Of a stretch of DNA of 56,811 nucleotides, positions 44,120-55,530 are shown one piece after another. This DNA is from Actinomycetota bacterium (GTDB lineage Bacteria > Actinomycetota > Acidimicrobiia > Spongiisociales > UBA11373), in the NCBI GenBank assembly GCA_020444505.1, contig JAHLKU010000014.1, positions 1-56,811 of the forward strand, written 5' to 3'. A program made the position numbers and the translations under genes. Each line of letters starts with the position of its first letter. The first letter of the stretch is position 1. Under the pieces are notes generated by a model. That model had not been told where the DNA came from. It made no database searches and saw nothing but the letters and a program-made list of their open reading frames with translations.

Positions 44120-45918
44120 GGAGCGACCGGGCGGGAGAGCTGCGCGCCTCCGATGCGGGCCGGGAGGTGCGCCTGGCCGGGTGGGTCGCCTCGCGGCGAG
44201 ACCTGGGCGGGGTGGTGTTCCTGGTGCTGCGCGACGCCTCGGGCGAGGCGCAGGTGGTGGTCGACCCGCAGGCCGTCCCGGCGGCCGGCGAGGTGGCCAA
44301 GGACCTGCGGGACGAGTACTGCATCACCGTGTCCGGCACGGTGCGGCCCCGCCCCGACGGCACCGTCAACCCCGGCATGGCGACCGGCGAGATCGAGGTG
44401 GCCGCCGCCGACGTGCGGGTGTTGAGCCCCTCCGACCCCTTGCCGTTCCAGATCGACGACCGCGCCGACGTGGACGAGGTGCGGCGCCTGCAGTGGCGGT
44501 ACCTGGACCTGCGCCGCCCCCGCATGAAGGCCAACCTCATCGCCCGCTCCCGTGCCGTCTCCGCGATGCGGCGCTCGATGGAGGGCCAGGGGTTCCTCGA
44601 GGTCGAGACGCCGACGCTGATCCGTTCCACCCCCGAGGGGGCGCGGGACATGCTGGTGCCGAGCCGCCTGCGGGCCGGGTCGTTCTACGCCCTGCCGCAG
44701 TCGCCCCAGCTGTTCAAACAGTTGCTGATGATCGGCGGCGTCGAGCGGTACTACCAGATCGCCCGCTGCTACCGCGACGAGGACTTCCGCAGCGACCGGC
44801 AGCTGGAGTTCGCCCAGCTCGACCTGGAGGGCGCCTTCTGGGGCCGGGACGACGTGCTCGCCACGCTCGAATCGGTGATGGTGGAGGTGGCCCGCGAGCT
44901 GCGGGGCGTGGAGCTGTCCACGCCGTTCCCGCGGCTCACCTACCGGGAGGCGATGGCCCGCTACGGCACCGACAAGCCCGACGTCCGCCTGGGCATGGAG
45001 ATCTGCGACCTGGGCGGGGCGTTCGCCGGCACCGGGTTCAAGGCGTTCGCCGGCGTGCTCGACGCCGGCGGGGTGGTCCGGGGCATCAACGCCGGCCCGC
45101 TGGGCATGGGGCGCTCGGGGCTCGACGCCCTCGGCGACCTGGCGAAGGGCGCCGGGGCCAAGGGCCTGGCCTGGCTGGTGGTGGAGGACGACGGCTCGCT
45201 CCGCTCGCCGATCGCCAAGTTCCTCGGCGACGACGAGGCGGCCGCCGTCAAGGAGGCGATGGGCGCCGGGCCCGGCGACACGCTGCTGCTGGTGGCCGAC
45301 ACCCCCGAGATCGCCGCACCGGCGCTCGACCGGGTGCGCCGCCACCTGGGGGAGCCCGACGACCCCGACGAGCTGGCCTTCCTGTGGGTGATCGACTTCC
45401 CGGTGTTCGAGAAGGCCCCCGACGGTTCCCTGGCGCCGGCGCACCACCCCTTCACCTCGCCGCACGACGTGGACGAGATGGGCTCCGACCCCGAGCACGC
45501 CCTGTCGCACGCCTACGACCTGGTGCTCAACGGCAGCGAGCTGGGGTCGGGCAGCGTGCGGATCCACGACCCCGAGGTGCAGCGGCGCGTGTTCGAGATC
45601 CTGGGGATCTCCGACGAGGAGGCGGAGAGCCGCTTCGGGTGGTTCCTGGAGGCGCTCCGCTACGGGACGCCGCCGCACGCCGGTTTCGCGGTGGGCATCG
45701 ACCGCCTGGTCTCGATCCTGCAGGGTGAGCCCAACATCCGCGAGGTCATCCCGTTCCCCAAGACGCAGACCGGCGCCGACCCGCTGACGAAGGCCCCGAC
45801 GCCGGTGGCGGCCGACCAGCTGGCCGAGCTGGGCCTGGAGGCGGCCGGGGAGGACGCCGACGGCGTCGCGGGGGGCGACGGCGCCGCCGGGGAGGGCGGC
45901 GGCGCATCGGCGGGATGA
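44104..45918 (+). CDS. aspS: Aspartate--tRNA ligase
   Basis: 604 aa bacterial-type AspRS: N-terminal OB fold (EVRLAGWVASRRDLGGVVFLVLRD), catalytic core with FLEVETPTLIRSTPEGARDM, motif 2 RCYRDEDFRSDRQLEFAQLD, the bacterial GAD insertion, and motif 3 (GIDRLVSILQGEPNIREVIPFPKTQTGADPL). The C-terminal ~25 residues are a Gly/Ala/Asp-rich disordered tail. Whether it also charges tRNA-Asn, as many actinobacterial AspRS do, cannot be judged here. ATG 44104 with GAGGAGG upstream starts inside the end of hisS; the stop overlaps rarA. Confidence 0.96.
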   Translation: MGEPVRSDRAGELRASDAGREVRLAGWVASRRDLGGVVFLVLRDASGEAQVVVDPQAVPAAGEVAKDLRDEYCITVSGTVRPRPDGTVNPGMATGEIEVAAADVRVLSPSDPLPFQIDDRADVDEVRRLQWRYLDLRRPRMKANLIARSRAVSAMRRSMEGQGFLEVETPTLIRSTPEGARDMLVPSRLRAGSFYALPQSPQLFKQLLMIGGVERYYQIARCYRDEDFRSDRQLEFAQLDLEGAFWGRDDVLATLESVMVEVARELRGVELSTPFPRLTYREAMARYGTDKPDVRLGMEICDLGGAFAGTGFKAFAGVLDAGGVVRGINAGPLGMGRSGLDALGDLAKGAGAKGLAWLVVEDDGSLRSPIAKFLGDDEAAAVKEAMGAGPGDTLLLVADTPEIAAPALDRVRRHLGEPDDPDELAFLWVIDFPVFEKAPDGSLAPAHHPFTSPHDVDEMGSDPEHALSHAYDLVLNGSELGSGSVRIHDPEVQRRVFEILGISDEEAESRFGWFLEALRYGTPPHAGFAVGIDRLVSILQGEPNIREVIPFPKTQTGADPLTKAPTPVAADQLAELGLEAAGEDADGVAGGDGAAGEGGGASAG

Positions 45919-47258
45919 TGGACGACCTGTTCGCCGAGGAGCGGGCGGCACGGCGTCGAGAGGCGGAGCCCCTGGCGGCCCGGATGCGCCCCCGCAGCCT
46001 CGACGAGGTGGTCGGCCAGCCCCACCTGCTCGACGAGGGGGCGGCCTTCGGCGCCATGGTGCGTGCCGGGCGCCCGGTGTCGATGATCCTGTGGGGCCCG
46101 CCCGGCACCGGCAAGACGACGCTCGCCCACCTGGTCGCCGAGGAGACGGATGCCGCCTTCGCCGTGCTCTCCGCCACCTCGGCGGGCGTCAAGGACGTGC
46201 GGGAGGTGCTCGCCGCCGCCACCCGGAGGCTGGAGGAGTCGGGTCGGCGCACGGTGCTGTTCCTGGACGAGATCCATCGCTTCAACAAGGCCCAGCAGGA
46301 CGCGCTCCTGCCGGGGGTGGAGGCCGGGGTCGTGATCCTGGTCGGCGCCACCACCGAGAACCCCTTCTTCGAGGTGAACTCGCCGCTCATCAGCCGCGCC
46401 AGCCTGTTCCGGCTGGAGCCGCTCGGCACGGGATCGATCGAGGCACTGCTGGTCCGAGCCATGGACGATGCCGAACGCGGCCTCGGAGGGAGGGGGCTGT
46501 CCCTGGACGTCGAGGCCGCAGCCGCCCTCGCCGAGCGCAGCGGCGGCGACGCCCGCCTCGCCTACAACGCCCTGGAGCTGGCGGCGGTGATCGTCGAGGG
46601 GAGGGGCGGCGACCGCATCGACACCGACACGGTCGAGGAGGCGTTGCAGCGGCGCATCGTCCGCTACGACAAGAAGGGCGACCAGCACTACGACGTGATC
46701 TCGGCGTTCATCAAGAGCATCCGCGGATCCGACCCCGATGCCGCTGCCTACTGGCTCGCCACCATGCTGGAGGCCGGCGAGGACCCCGAGTTCATCGCCC
46801 GTCGCATGATCGTCCTCGCCTCGGAGGACGTCGGCCTCGCCCACCCCGGGGCGCTCGGCGTGGCGGTGGACGCCGCCAGGGCACTCGCCTACGTGGGCCT
46901 CCCCGAGGCCGCCTACGCCCTGCATCACGCCGCGCTGTACCTGGCGGCGGCCCCCAAGTCGGACTCGGTGAAGCGGGCGATGGGCGAGGCGCGGCGTGCC
47001 GTGGAGGAGACCCCGGCGGCCACGGTCCCGCCCCACCTGCGCTCCACCGGGTACCGCGGCGCGGAGGCGCTCGGGCACGGCTCCGGCTACCGCTACCCCC
47101 ACGACCACCCCGATTCGCTGGTCGCACAGCAGTACCTCCCCGACGAGGCCGAGGGCCGCGTGATCTACCGGCCGGGCCGGACCGGGGCCGAGGCGCGCCT
47201 CGCCGAGCACCTCGCCGAAGTGGACCGGCGGATGGGCAGGCCTCCCCGCGGGGAGTGA
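45915..47258 (+). CDS. rarA: Replication-associated recombination protein A (AAA+ ATPase)
   Basis: 447 aa. RarA/MgsA/WRNIP1 family, acting at stalled replication forks. Walker A is GPPGTGKTTL, Walker B FLDEIHRFNKAQQDALLP and sensor 1 GATTENPFFEVNSPLISRA. The C-terminal tetramerisation part has YDVISAFIKSIRGSDPDAAAYWLA and ends YRYPHDHP..., all family hallmarks. ATG overlaps aspS (ATGA). Confidence 0.94.
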   Translation: MMDDLFAEERAARRREAEPLAARMRPRSLDEVVGQPHLLDEGAAFGAMVRAGRPVSMILWGPPGTGKTTLAHLVAEETDAAFAVLSATSAGVKDVREVLAAATRRLEESGRRTVLFLDEIHRFNKAQQDALLPGVEAGVVILVGATTENPFFEVNSPLISRASLFRLEPLGTGSIEALLVRAMDDAERGLGGRGLSLDVEAAAALAERSGGDARLAYNALELAAVIVEGRGGDRIDTDTVEEALQRRIVRYDKKGDQHYDVISAFIKSIRGSDPDAAAYWLATMLEAGEDPEFIARRMIVLASEDVGLAHPGALGVAVDAARALAYVGLPEAAYALHHAALYLAAAPKSDSVKRAMGEARRAVEETPAATVPPHLRSTGYRGAEALGHGSGYRYPHDHPDSLVAQQYLPDEAEGRVIYRPGRTGAEARLAEHLAEVDRRMGRPPRGE

Positions 47259-47259
47259 G

Positions 47260-47265
47260 TACCCT
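47260..47265 (+). promoter_or_regulatory. -10 box (TACCCT) for alaS, leaderless on an upstream ORF
   Basis: AGTACCCT starts 2 nt after the rarA stop and ends 7 nt before an ATG at 47273; the alaS ATG lies 60 nt downstream of the box. Confidence 0.5.
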
Positions 47266-47272
47266 GGCGCCC

Positions 47273-47325
47273 ATGCCCGGGCACCTTCCGCAGGCCGATG
47301 GTCGACGCGCGGGCGGGGTGAGGCG

Positions 47326-47329
<4 letters not shown>
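47273..47329 (+). CDS. Leaderless upstream ORF (18 aa) coupled to alaS
   Basis: ATG 47273 lies at the transcript start predicted by the TACCCT box. It encodes MPGHLPQADGRRAGGVRR and stops at TGA 47327-47329, overlapping the alaS ATG (ATGA). The layout repeats that at rel (32476-32535): leaderless, 18-19 codons, Arg-rich end, stop/start overlap. It may couple alaS translation to the leader; the peptide has no recognised homologue. Confidence 0.45.
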
Positions 47330-49970
<2,641 letters not shown>

Positions 49971-49974
<4 letters not shown>

Positions 49975-50381
49975 GCCGCATCGTCGGCCTCGACCCGGGT
50001 GCGGTCCGGATCGGGGTGGCGGTCAGCGACGCGCTGCACGTCACCGCCCAGCCGCACGGCAACCTGCCCGCCGACGCCGGAGACCTCGACGATCGGCTGC
50101 GGCGTCTCGCCGCCGACACCGAAGCAGAGCGGTTCGTCGTCGGCCTGCCGGTGAGCCTGGACGGCACCGAAGGCCCGGCCGCAGTGCTTGCCAGGGACCT
50201 GGCCACGCGGGTGGAGGCGGCGACCGGCCTCCCGGTGGACCTGTACGACGAGAGGTTCAGTACCGTCACCGCAGAGCGGCTGCTGGTGTCTGCCGGCGTC
50301 CGCCGCCGGCGCCGCAAGGATGCCCGCGACCGGGTGGCGGCCGCGGTCTTCCTGCAGGCATACCTGGATGGGAGGCGATGA
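49971..50381 (+). CDS. ruvX: RuvX/YqgF-family RNase H-like nuclease
   Basis: 136 aa. The RNase H fold starts IVGLDPGAVRIGVAVSD with the first catalytic Asp; FVVGLPVSLDG and LYDERFSTVTAERLL follow, and RKDARDRVAAAVFLQAYLD holds the last acidic residue. The family acts in 16S rRNA 5'-end processing in E. coli, with a recombination role proposed elsewhere. GTG start overlaps alaS; the stop overlaps mltG. Confidence 0.93.
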
Positions 50382-51478
50382 GCTACTACGACGAGTACCC
50401 GGAGCCGGAGCCCCGCCGCCGCTGGGTCCCCGTGGTCAAGTGGACCGCGGTGGCCGCCCTCCTCGTGGGGTCGCTGGTCCTGGGCGTGGCGGGGATGAAG
50501 GTGCTGGCCGGCTACGTCGGCGACCTGATCGGCACCGACCAGACCACCGTGGTCGCCGGGGAGCCGGTGCAGGTGGAGGTCCTCCCCGGCTCGAGCGCAC
50601 GGCAGATCGGCGACTTGCTGGTGGAGGCGGGCGTGGTCTCGTCGGCCGGCGAGTTCGACCGCTACGTGCGCGACACCGGGGTGAGCAACCGTCTGCAGGC
50701 GGGCCTCTACGAGCTGACGACGGGGATGGAGGTGGCCGACGTGGTGGCCGTCCTCACCGAGGGGCCCGACACCGGCGACGTCTACCGGCTCACCGTCATC
50801 GAGGGCCTGACCGCGGTGCAGACGCTGCAGTCCATCGCCCGCCAGACCGACTTCACGGTGCTGGAACTGGAGCAGACCCTGCTGGGCGGTGACGTCACCA
50901 CGGCCCTGTTGCCGCCCGGCGTGCCCGGCCTGACCGCGTGGGAGGGCCTGCTCTTCCCGGACACGTACGAGTTCGCGGACGACGCCACGGCCGACGAGGT
51001 GCTCCAGGTGCTCGCCGACACCGCAGAGCAGCGGGTCGCGTCGATCGACTGGTCCATGCTCGAGGCGCGGGGCCTCACGCCCTACGAGGGGATGGTCATC
51101 GCCTCGATGATCGAACGGGAGGCGCTCCTCGACGAGGAGCGTCCGTTGATCTCCAGCGTCGTGTTCAACCGCCTCGACGAGGGGATGCTGCTGCAGATCG
51201 ACGCCACGGTCGTGTACGCCGTCGGCGGCACGACGGCGCTGACGTTCGAGGACCTGGAGGTGGACAGCCCGTACAACACCTACCGGTACCCGGGGCTGCC
51301 GCCGACCCCGATCGCCGGGGTGCGGCTCGCCTCGCTGGCGGCCGCCGCCGCGCCCGCCGACACCGACTACCTCTACTACGTGCTGACCGGCGAGGACGGC
51401 TCCCACAGCTTCACCGACGACTTCGACGAGTTCCTCCGGCTGCAGGAGCAGGCGCGCATCGACGGCGTGATCCCGTGA
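50378..51478 (+). CDS. mltG: Endolytic murein transglycosylase (YceG/MltG)
   Basis: 366 aa. A short cytoplasmic N-terminus (MSYYDEYPEPEPRRR) leads to one span (about 20-42), then a LysM-like/first YceG region and the catalytic domain. LLFPDTYEF, MVIASMIEREALLDEERPLISSVVFNRL (catalytic E246) and the late SPYNTYRYPGLPPTPI and HSFTDDFDEF are conserved. It cleaves nascent glycan strands to end elongation. ATG overlaps ruvX, and the stop overlaps aroE. Confidence 0.94.
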   Translation: MSYYDEYPEPEPRRRWVPVVKWTAVAALLVGSLVLGVAGMKVLAGYVGDLIGTDQTTVVAGEPVQVEVLPGSSARQIGDLLVEAGVVSSAGEFDRYVRDTGVSNRLQAGLYELTTGMEVADVVAVLTEGPDTGDVYRLTVIEGLTAVQTLQSIARQTDFTVLELEQTLLGGDVTTALLPPGVPGLTAWEGLLFPDTYEFADDATADEVLQVLADTAEQRVASIDWSMLEARGLTPYEGMVIASMIEREALLDEERPLISSVVFNRLDEGMLLQIDATVVYAVGGTTALTFEDLEVDSPYNTYRYPGLPPTPIAGVRLASLAAAAAPADTDYLYYVLTGEDGSHSFTDDFDEFLRLQEQARIDGVIP

Positions 51479-52233
51479 GGCTCGCCGTCCTCGGCGACCC
51501 GGTGGCGCACTCCCGCTCCCCGGCCATCCACACCGCGGCCCTCGCCGCTGCCGGCATCGAGGGCTCCTACACGGCGAGGCGCGTGGATGCGGCCGGCCTG
51601 GCGGAGGCCCTGGACGAGATCCGTGCCGGGACGCTCGACGGCGCCAACGTCACCATGCCCCACAAGGCGGCCGCGGCCCGACTCGCCGATGCGGCAGACG
51701 ACGCGGTGCGCGCCACCGGGGCGGCCAACACCCTGCGGCGGCGCCCGGGTGCCCCGGGCGAGGTGGAGTCCGCCAACACCGACGTCGGCGGCATCGCCGC
51801 CGCGGCGCGCAAGGCCGGGATCCCCTCCGGGGGGCCGGTGCTGGTGCTGGGGGCCGGGGGGTCGGCGCGCGCCGCGATCGCGGCCTTCGCCGGCCGGGCC
51901 GTGCAGTGTTCGGTCCGGCGCGACGGCACTGTGCCCGGGGTGCCTGCCGTCCCCTGGGGCGTGCCGGTCGACGGTGCGGTGGTGGTGAACGCCACCCCGC
52001 TCGGGATGGAGGGCGAGCCCCTGCCGGACGGCCTGCTGGCCGCGGCATCCGGCCTCGTCGACCTCCCCTACGGCGCACGACGGACGCCGGCGGTAGCGGC
52101 GGCGCTGGCCGCAGGGATCCCGGTCGCCGACGGCCTCGCCGTGCTCGTGGCACAGGCGGCGCTGTCGTTCACCTGGTGGACCGGCGTGGAGGCCCCGATG
52201 GCCGTCATGGAGGCCGCAGCCCGGGCCCGCTGA
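51475..52233 (+). CDS. aroE: Shikimate dehydrogenase-like protein
   Basis: 252 aa, slightly short. The shikimate-binding SRSP (13-16) and NVTMPHK with catalytic K64 are present, as are NTDVGG and the dinucleotide loop LGAGGSARAA. The second half has VVNATPLGM and a late LVAQAALSF.WWTG. It reduces 3-dehydroshikimate to shikimate, probably with NADPH. GTG overlaps mltG. Position just before pil genes matches the mycobacterial order, where I recall a prepilin-peptidase-like gene following aroE. Confidence 0.92.
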   Translation: MRLAVLGDPVAHSRSPAIHTAALAAAGIEGSYTARRVDAAGLAEALDEIRAGTLDGANVTMPHKAAAARLADAADDAVRATGAANTLRRRPGAPGEVESANTDVGGIAAAARKAGIPSGGPVLVLGAGGSARAAIAAFAGRAVQCSVRRDGTVPGVPAVPWGVPVDGAVVVNATPLGMEGEPLPDGLLAAASGLVDLPYGARRTPAVAAALAAGIPVADGLAVLVAQAALSFTWWTGVEAPMAVMEAAARAR

Positions 52234-52237
52234 CCGC

Positions 52238-52264
52238 TCAAGCAGGCCCCCGGGGGTGCCGAAG
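52238..52264 (+). promoter_or_regulatory. Sigma-28-like promoter D, before pilB
   Basis: TCAAG (52238-52242), 15 nt, then GCCGAAG (52258-52264). The -10 half is one base off at the T of GCCGAT but spacing and -35 match the three pilin promoters. It lies between the aroE stop and the pilB TTG start. Confidence 0.45.
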
Positions 52265-52294
52265 CAGCACCTTGAGTCCCGACAAGGAGCCGGA

Positions 52295-53965
52295 TTGCCC
52301 CCACGCGGCGATCACTTCGGATTGATGCTCCTCGAGGAGGGCCTGGTGACGCAGGCCGACCTCGAGCGGGCCAAGAGCCTCCAGATGGAGACGGGGGAGA
52401 CCCTGTCGCGCGTCCTGGTGGACGAGGACATGGTGCCCGAGACCGACCTGGTCCGGGTGCTCGCCCGCCACGTCGGCGCCGAATTCGTGAACCTGGCCGA
52501 GACGACGATCGATCCCGCCGCCGCCGCCCTCGTCCCCGAGGCGATCGCCAGGCGCCACGGCGTCATCCCCATCGCGTTCGAGGGCGAGCGCCTCGTGCTG
52601 GCGATGGCCGACCCGGGCAACGTCCTGGTCATCGACGACATCCGCGCCATCACCGGCCGTCCGGTGACGGTGCGGGTCGCCACCCGGTCCGACATCGAGG
52701 ACGCCATCCGGCGGGTGAACCGCCTCGACGACTCGGTGGCCGATTTCACCGACCTCATCGCCGACGACGAGGTCGACGAGGACCTCTCCAAGCTCGAGGC
52801 GGCCGTCGAGGAGGCGCCGATCGTCAAACTGGTCAACACCCTGGTCAGCAGGGCGGTGACCGAGCGCGCCTCCGACATCCACATCGAGCCGGCCGAGCGC
52901 GACCTGCGGGTGCGGTTCCGCATCGACGGCGTGCTCCACGAGATCATGACGACTCCGAAGTCGGTGGCCGGCGCGGTCGTGTCCCGCCTCAAGATCATGG
53001 CCGACCTCGACATCGCCGAGCGCAGGGTGCCCCAGGACGGCCGCGTCAGCCTGAAGGTGGCGGGCCGCCAGATCGACCTGCGGGTGGCGACGCTGCCGAC
53101 CATCTACGGCGAGAAGGTGGTCATCCGGATCCTCGACAAGGACGACGCCATCCTGGCGCTCGAGGACCTCGGCTTCCTGCCGCGTTCGCTCGACCGCTTC
53201 CGGGACTCCTACTCCAAGCCGTACGGGGCGATCCTGGTGACCGGCCCGACCGGGTCCGGCAAGACCACGACGCTGTACAGCACGCTGAACATCGTCAACC
53301 AGCCCGACCGGCACATCATCACCGTCGAGGACCCGGTGGAGTACCGGCTCCCCGGCGTGATCCAGGTGCAGGTGAACCGCAAGGCCGGGCTGCTCTTCGC
53401 CACGGCGCTCAAGTCGATCCTGCGGTCCGACCCCGACGTGGTGCTCATCGGTGAGGTGCGCGACACCGAGACGGCCAAGATCGCCGTCGAGGCCGCCCTC
53501 ACCGGCCACCTGGTGCTCACCACCCTCCACACCAACGACGCCTCGTCCTCGATCGGGCGGCTCGTCGACATGGGCGTGGAGCCGTACCTGGTGTCGTCGG
53601 CGCTGGACTCGATCGTCGCCCAGCGGCTCGCCCGCCGGGTGTGCGAGCGCTGCCGGCAGCCGCGCGAGGCCACCCGGGAGATGATGGCGGAGATGGGGCA
53701 CGGGCCCGACGAGCCCCCGATCACGGTGTACGACGCCGTCGGGTGCAAGGCGTGCTCGGACACCGGCTACCGGGGCCGGGTGAGCGTCAACGAGGTGCTC
53801 CTCGTCAGCGAGGAGATCCAGCGGATGGCGGTGGAGCGCCGACCCTCCGACGAGATCAGGGCCATCGCCGTGGAACAGGGGATGCTGACCCTGCGCGAGG
53901 ACGGCATGGAGAAGGTCCGGCTCGGCATGACCACGCTGGAAGAGATCCTGAGGGTGGTGGTGTAG
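52295..53965 (+). CDS. pilB: Type IV pilus assembly ATPase (extension motor)
   Basis: 556 aa. The N-terminal MshEN/GspE-N domain (GDHFGLMLLEEGLVTQADLERA, 1 to about 70, then to ~135) is followed by the GspE/PilB motor. Motifs: Walker A GPTGSGKTTT (317 onward), Asp box ITVEDPVEYRLPG, Walker B LRSDPDVVLIGEVRDTETA, His box TGHLVLTTLHTND, and a tetracysteine zinc site (CERC...CKAC, about 450-490) typical of PilB. TTG 52295 is chosen because AAGGAG lies 5 nt upstream; ATG 52325 would cut the MshEN domain, and GTG 52256 would overlap the promoter. pilT follows without gap. Confidence 0.93.
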   Translation: MPPRGDHFGLMLLEEGLVTQADLERAKSLQMETGETLSRVLVDEDMVPETDLVRVLARHVGAEFVNLAETTIDPAAAALVPEAIARRHGVIPIAFEGERLVLAMADPGNVLVIDDIRAITGRPVTVRVATRSDIEDAIRRVNRLDDSVADFTDLIADDEVDEDLSKLEAAVEEAPIVKLVNTLVSRAVTERASDIHIEPAERDLRVRFRIDGVLHEIMTTPKSVAGAVVSRLKIMADLDIAERRVPQDGRVSLKVAGRQIDLRVATLPTIYGEKVVIRILDKDDAILALEDLGFLPRSLDRFRDSYSKPYGAILVTGPTGSGKTTTLYSTLNIVNQPDRHIITVEDPVEYRLPGVIQVQVNRKAGLLFATALKSILRSDPDVVLIGEVRDTETAKIAVEAALTGHLVLTTLHTNDASSSIGRLVDMGVEPYLVSSALDSIVAQRLARRVCERCRQPREATREMMAEMGHGPDEPPITVYDAVGCKACSDTGYRGRVSVNEVLLVSEEIQRMAVERRPSDEIRAIAVEQGMLTLREDGMEKVRLGMTTLEEILRVVV

Positions 53966-55528
53966 ATGACCCAGGCCGCAGAGCAGTTGGGGAAGATCCT
54001 CGTAGAGCGCAACGTGCTCTCGGCGGACGATCTCGCCCGGCACGCCGCCGCCGCCGCCGAGACCGGGGCGCCGCTGGCGCAGGTGCTGGCCGAGCGCCTG
54101 CCGGCAGGGCGGGAGACCGTCCTGCGGGTGGCCGCCGAGCGCCTCGGCATGGGCTTCTACCGGCCCGGCACCGACCCCGAGCCGTCGCTCGACGCGTTGC
54201 GGGTGATGGAGCGGTCGATGGCCGACGAGCACGTCGCCCTGCCGGTGGCGGTGTCGGCCACCGAGGTCCACCTGGCGATGGCCGATCCCTTCGACCGGAG
54301 GGCGCTGGCGGCCATCCACAAGATCACCGGGTTCCGCGTGGTGCCGCTCCTGGCGGCCGGAGACGCCCTTCCCGAGGCGATCTCCGCCGCCTACGCCCGT
54401 CTCGAGCAACAGCCGGCGGCCCGCCCCGCCCCCGGCGGCGGGCGCATCGGCGTCGCCGAGGCCGACATGCACGTCAACGACCTGCTGCTGCGCCTCGTGG
54501 AGATGGGAGGCTCCGACCTGCACCTGACCGCCGGCACGGTGCCGCAGGTGCGCGTCGACGGCCGCATGATCCCCCTCGACGACGCGCCCCGGCTGACGCC
54601 CCAGATGCTGCAGATGCTCGTGTACTCGATGCTCACCGGCGACCAGCGCGAGAAGTTCGAGGACGACCTCGAGCTCGACTTCTCCCACCCCATCGCCGGC
54701 ACCGGCCGCTTCCGGGTGAACGCCTTCTTCCAGCGCGGCTCGGTCGGCGCGGTGATGCGGGCCATCCCCGACGAGGTGCCGAGCCTGGAGGACCTCAACA
54801 TGCCGGCGGCGGTCCGCCAGTTCGCAGGACTGCCGCGCGGGCTGGTGCTGGTGACCGGCGCCACCGGGTCCGGCAAGTCCACCACGCTCGCCTCGCTGGT
54901 GGACCTCATCAACGAGACCAGGGCCGTCCACATCATGACCGTGGAGGACCCGATCGAGTTCCTGCACCGCCACAAGCGGGCCATCGTCAACCAGCGCGAG
55001 GTCGGCCAGGACACCACGTCGTTCTCGCTGGCGCTGCGCCAGGCGCTGCGCCAGGACCCCGACGTGATCCTGGTCGGCGAGTTGCGCGACCTGGAGACGA
55101 TGTCGACCGCCCTGACCGCAGCGGAGACCGGGCACCTGGTGTTCGCCACGCTGCACACCCAGTCGGCGGCGCTGTCGGTGGAGCGGATGATCGACGTGTT
55201 CCCCTCGCACCAGCAGCAGCAGGTGCGGGTGCAGTTGGCCGGGTCGCTGCAGGGGATCGTCACGCAGCAACTGCTGCCCACCATCGAGGGCACCGGCCGG
55301 ATCGCCGCCGTCGAGGTGCTGGTGGCCACGGCCGCGATGCGGAACCTGATCCGGGAGGGCAAGCAGCACCAGATCACCTCGCTGATGCAGTCGGGCGGCA
55401 AGCACGGCATGCAGACCATGGACCAGGCCCTCGCCATGCTCGTCCGCTCCGGCCGGGTGGCCATGAAGGACGCCGAAGAGCAGGCCCTGGACGTCGCCGA
55501 GTTGCGGAACCTCACCGGGAGGGCGTGA
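53966..55528 (+). CDS. pilT: Type IV pilus retraction-type ATPase with N-terminal MshEN-like domain
   Basis: 520 aa, about 150-170 longer than ordinary PilT. The extra N-terminus (QLGKILVERNVLSADDLARH to about residue 150) resembles the MshEN/GspE-N domain of PilB. The rest is PilT: MHVNDLLLRLVEMGGSDLHLTAGTVPQVRVDG, Walker A GATGSGKSTT (near 297), VEDPIEFLH, Walker B DPDVILVGELRDLETM, FATLHTQSA, and the arm SHQQQQVRVQLAGSLQGIV. No tetracysteine is seen, which fits PilT over PilB. The ATG abuts the pilB stop (TAGATG). Confidence 0.9.
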   Translation: MTQAAEQLGKILVERNVLSADDLARHAAAAAETGAPLAQVLAERLPAGRETVLRVAAERLGMGFYRPGTDPEPSLDALRVMERSMADEHVALPVAVSATEVHLAMADPFDRRALAAIHKITGFRVVPLLAAGDALPEAISAAYARLEQQPAARPAPGGGRIGVAEADMHVNDLLLRLVEMGGSDLHLTAGTVPQVRVDGRMIPLDDAPRLTPQMLQMLVYSMLTGDQREKFEDDLELDFSHPIAGTGRFRVNAFFQRGSVGAVMRAIPDEVPSLEDLNMPAAVRQFAGLPRGLVLVTGATGSGKSTTLASLVDLINETRAVHIMTVEDPIEFLHRHKRAIVNQREVGQDTTSFSLALRQALRQDPDVILVGELRDLETMSTALTAAETGHLVFATLHTQSAALSVERMIDVFPSHQQQQVRVQLAGSLQGIVTQQLLPTIEGTGRIAAVEVLVATAAMRNLIREGKQHQITSLMQSGGKHGMQTMDQALAMLVRSGRVAMKDAEEQALDVAELRNLTGRA

Positions 55529-55530
55529 GC

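Noticed and set aside
52256-52297. GTG 52256 as the pilB start
   Set aside because: It has no ribosome site and would overlap the promoter-like motif; TTG 52295 has AAGGAG 5 nt upstream and begins the MshEN-like domain.
52238-55405. A 1055-codon open frame on the minus strand opposite pilB/pilT
   Set aside because: It has the Arg/His/Gly-rich composition of an antisense shadow in high-GC DNA, while the plus strand carries intact ATPase motifs throughout.
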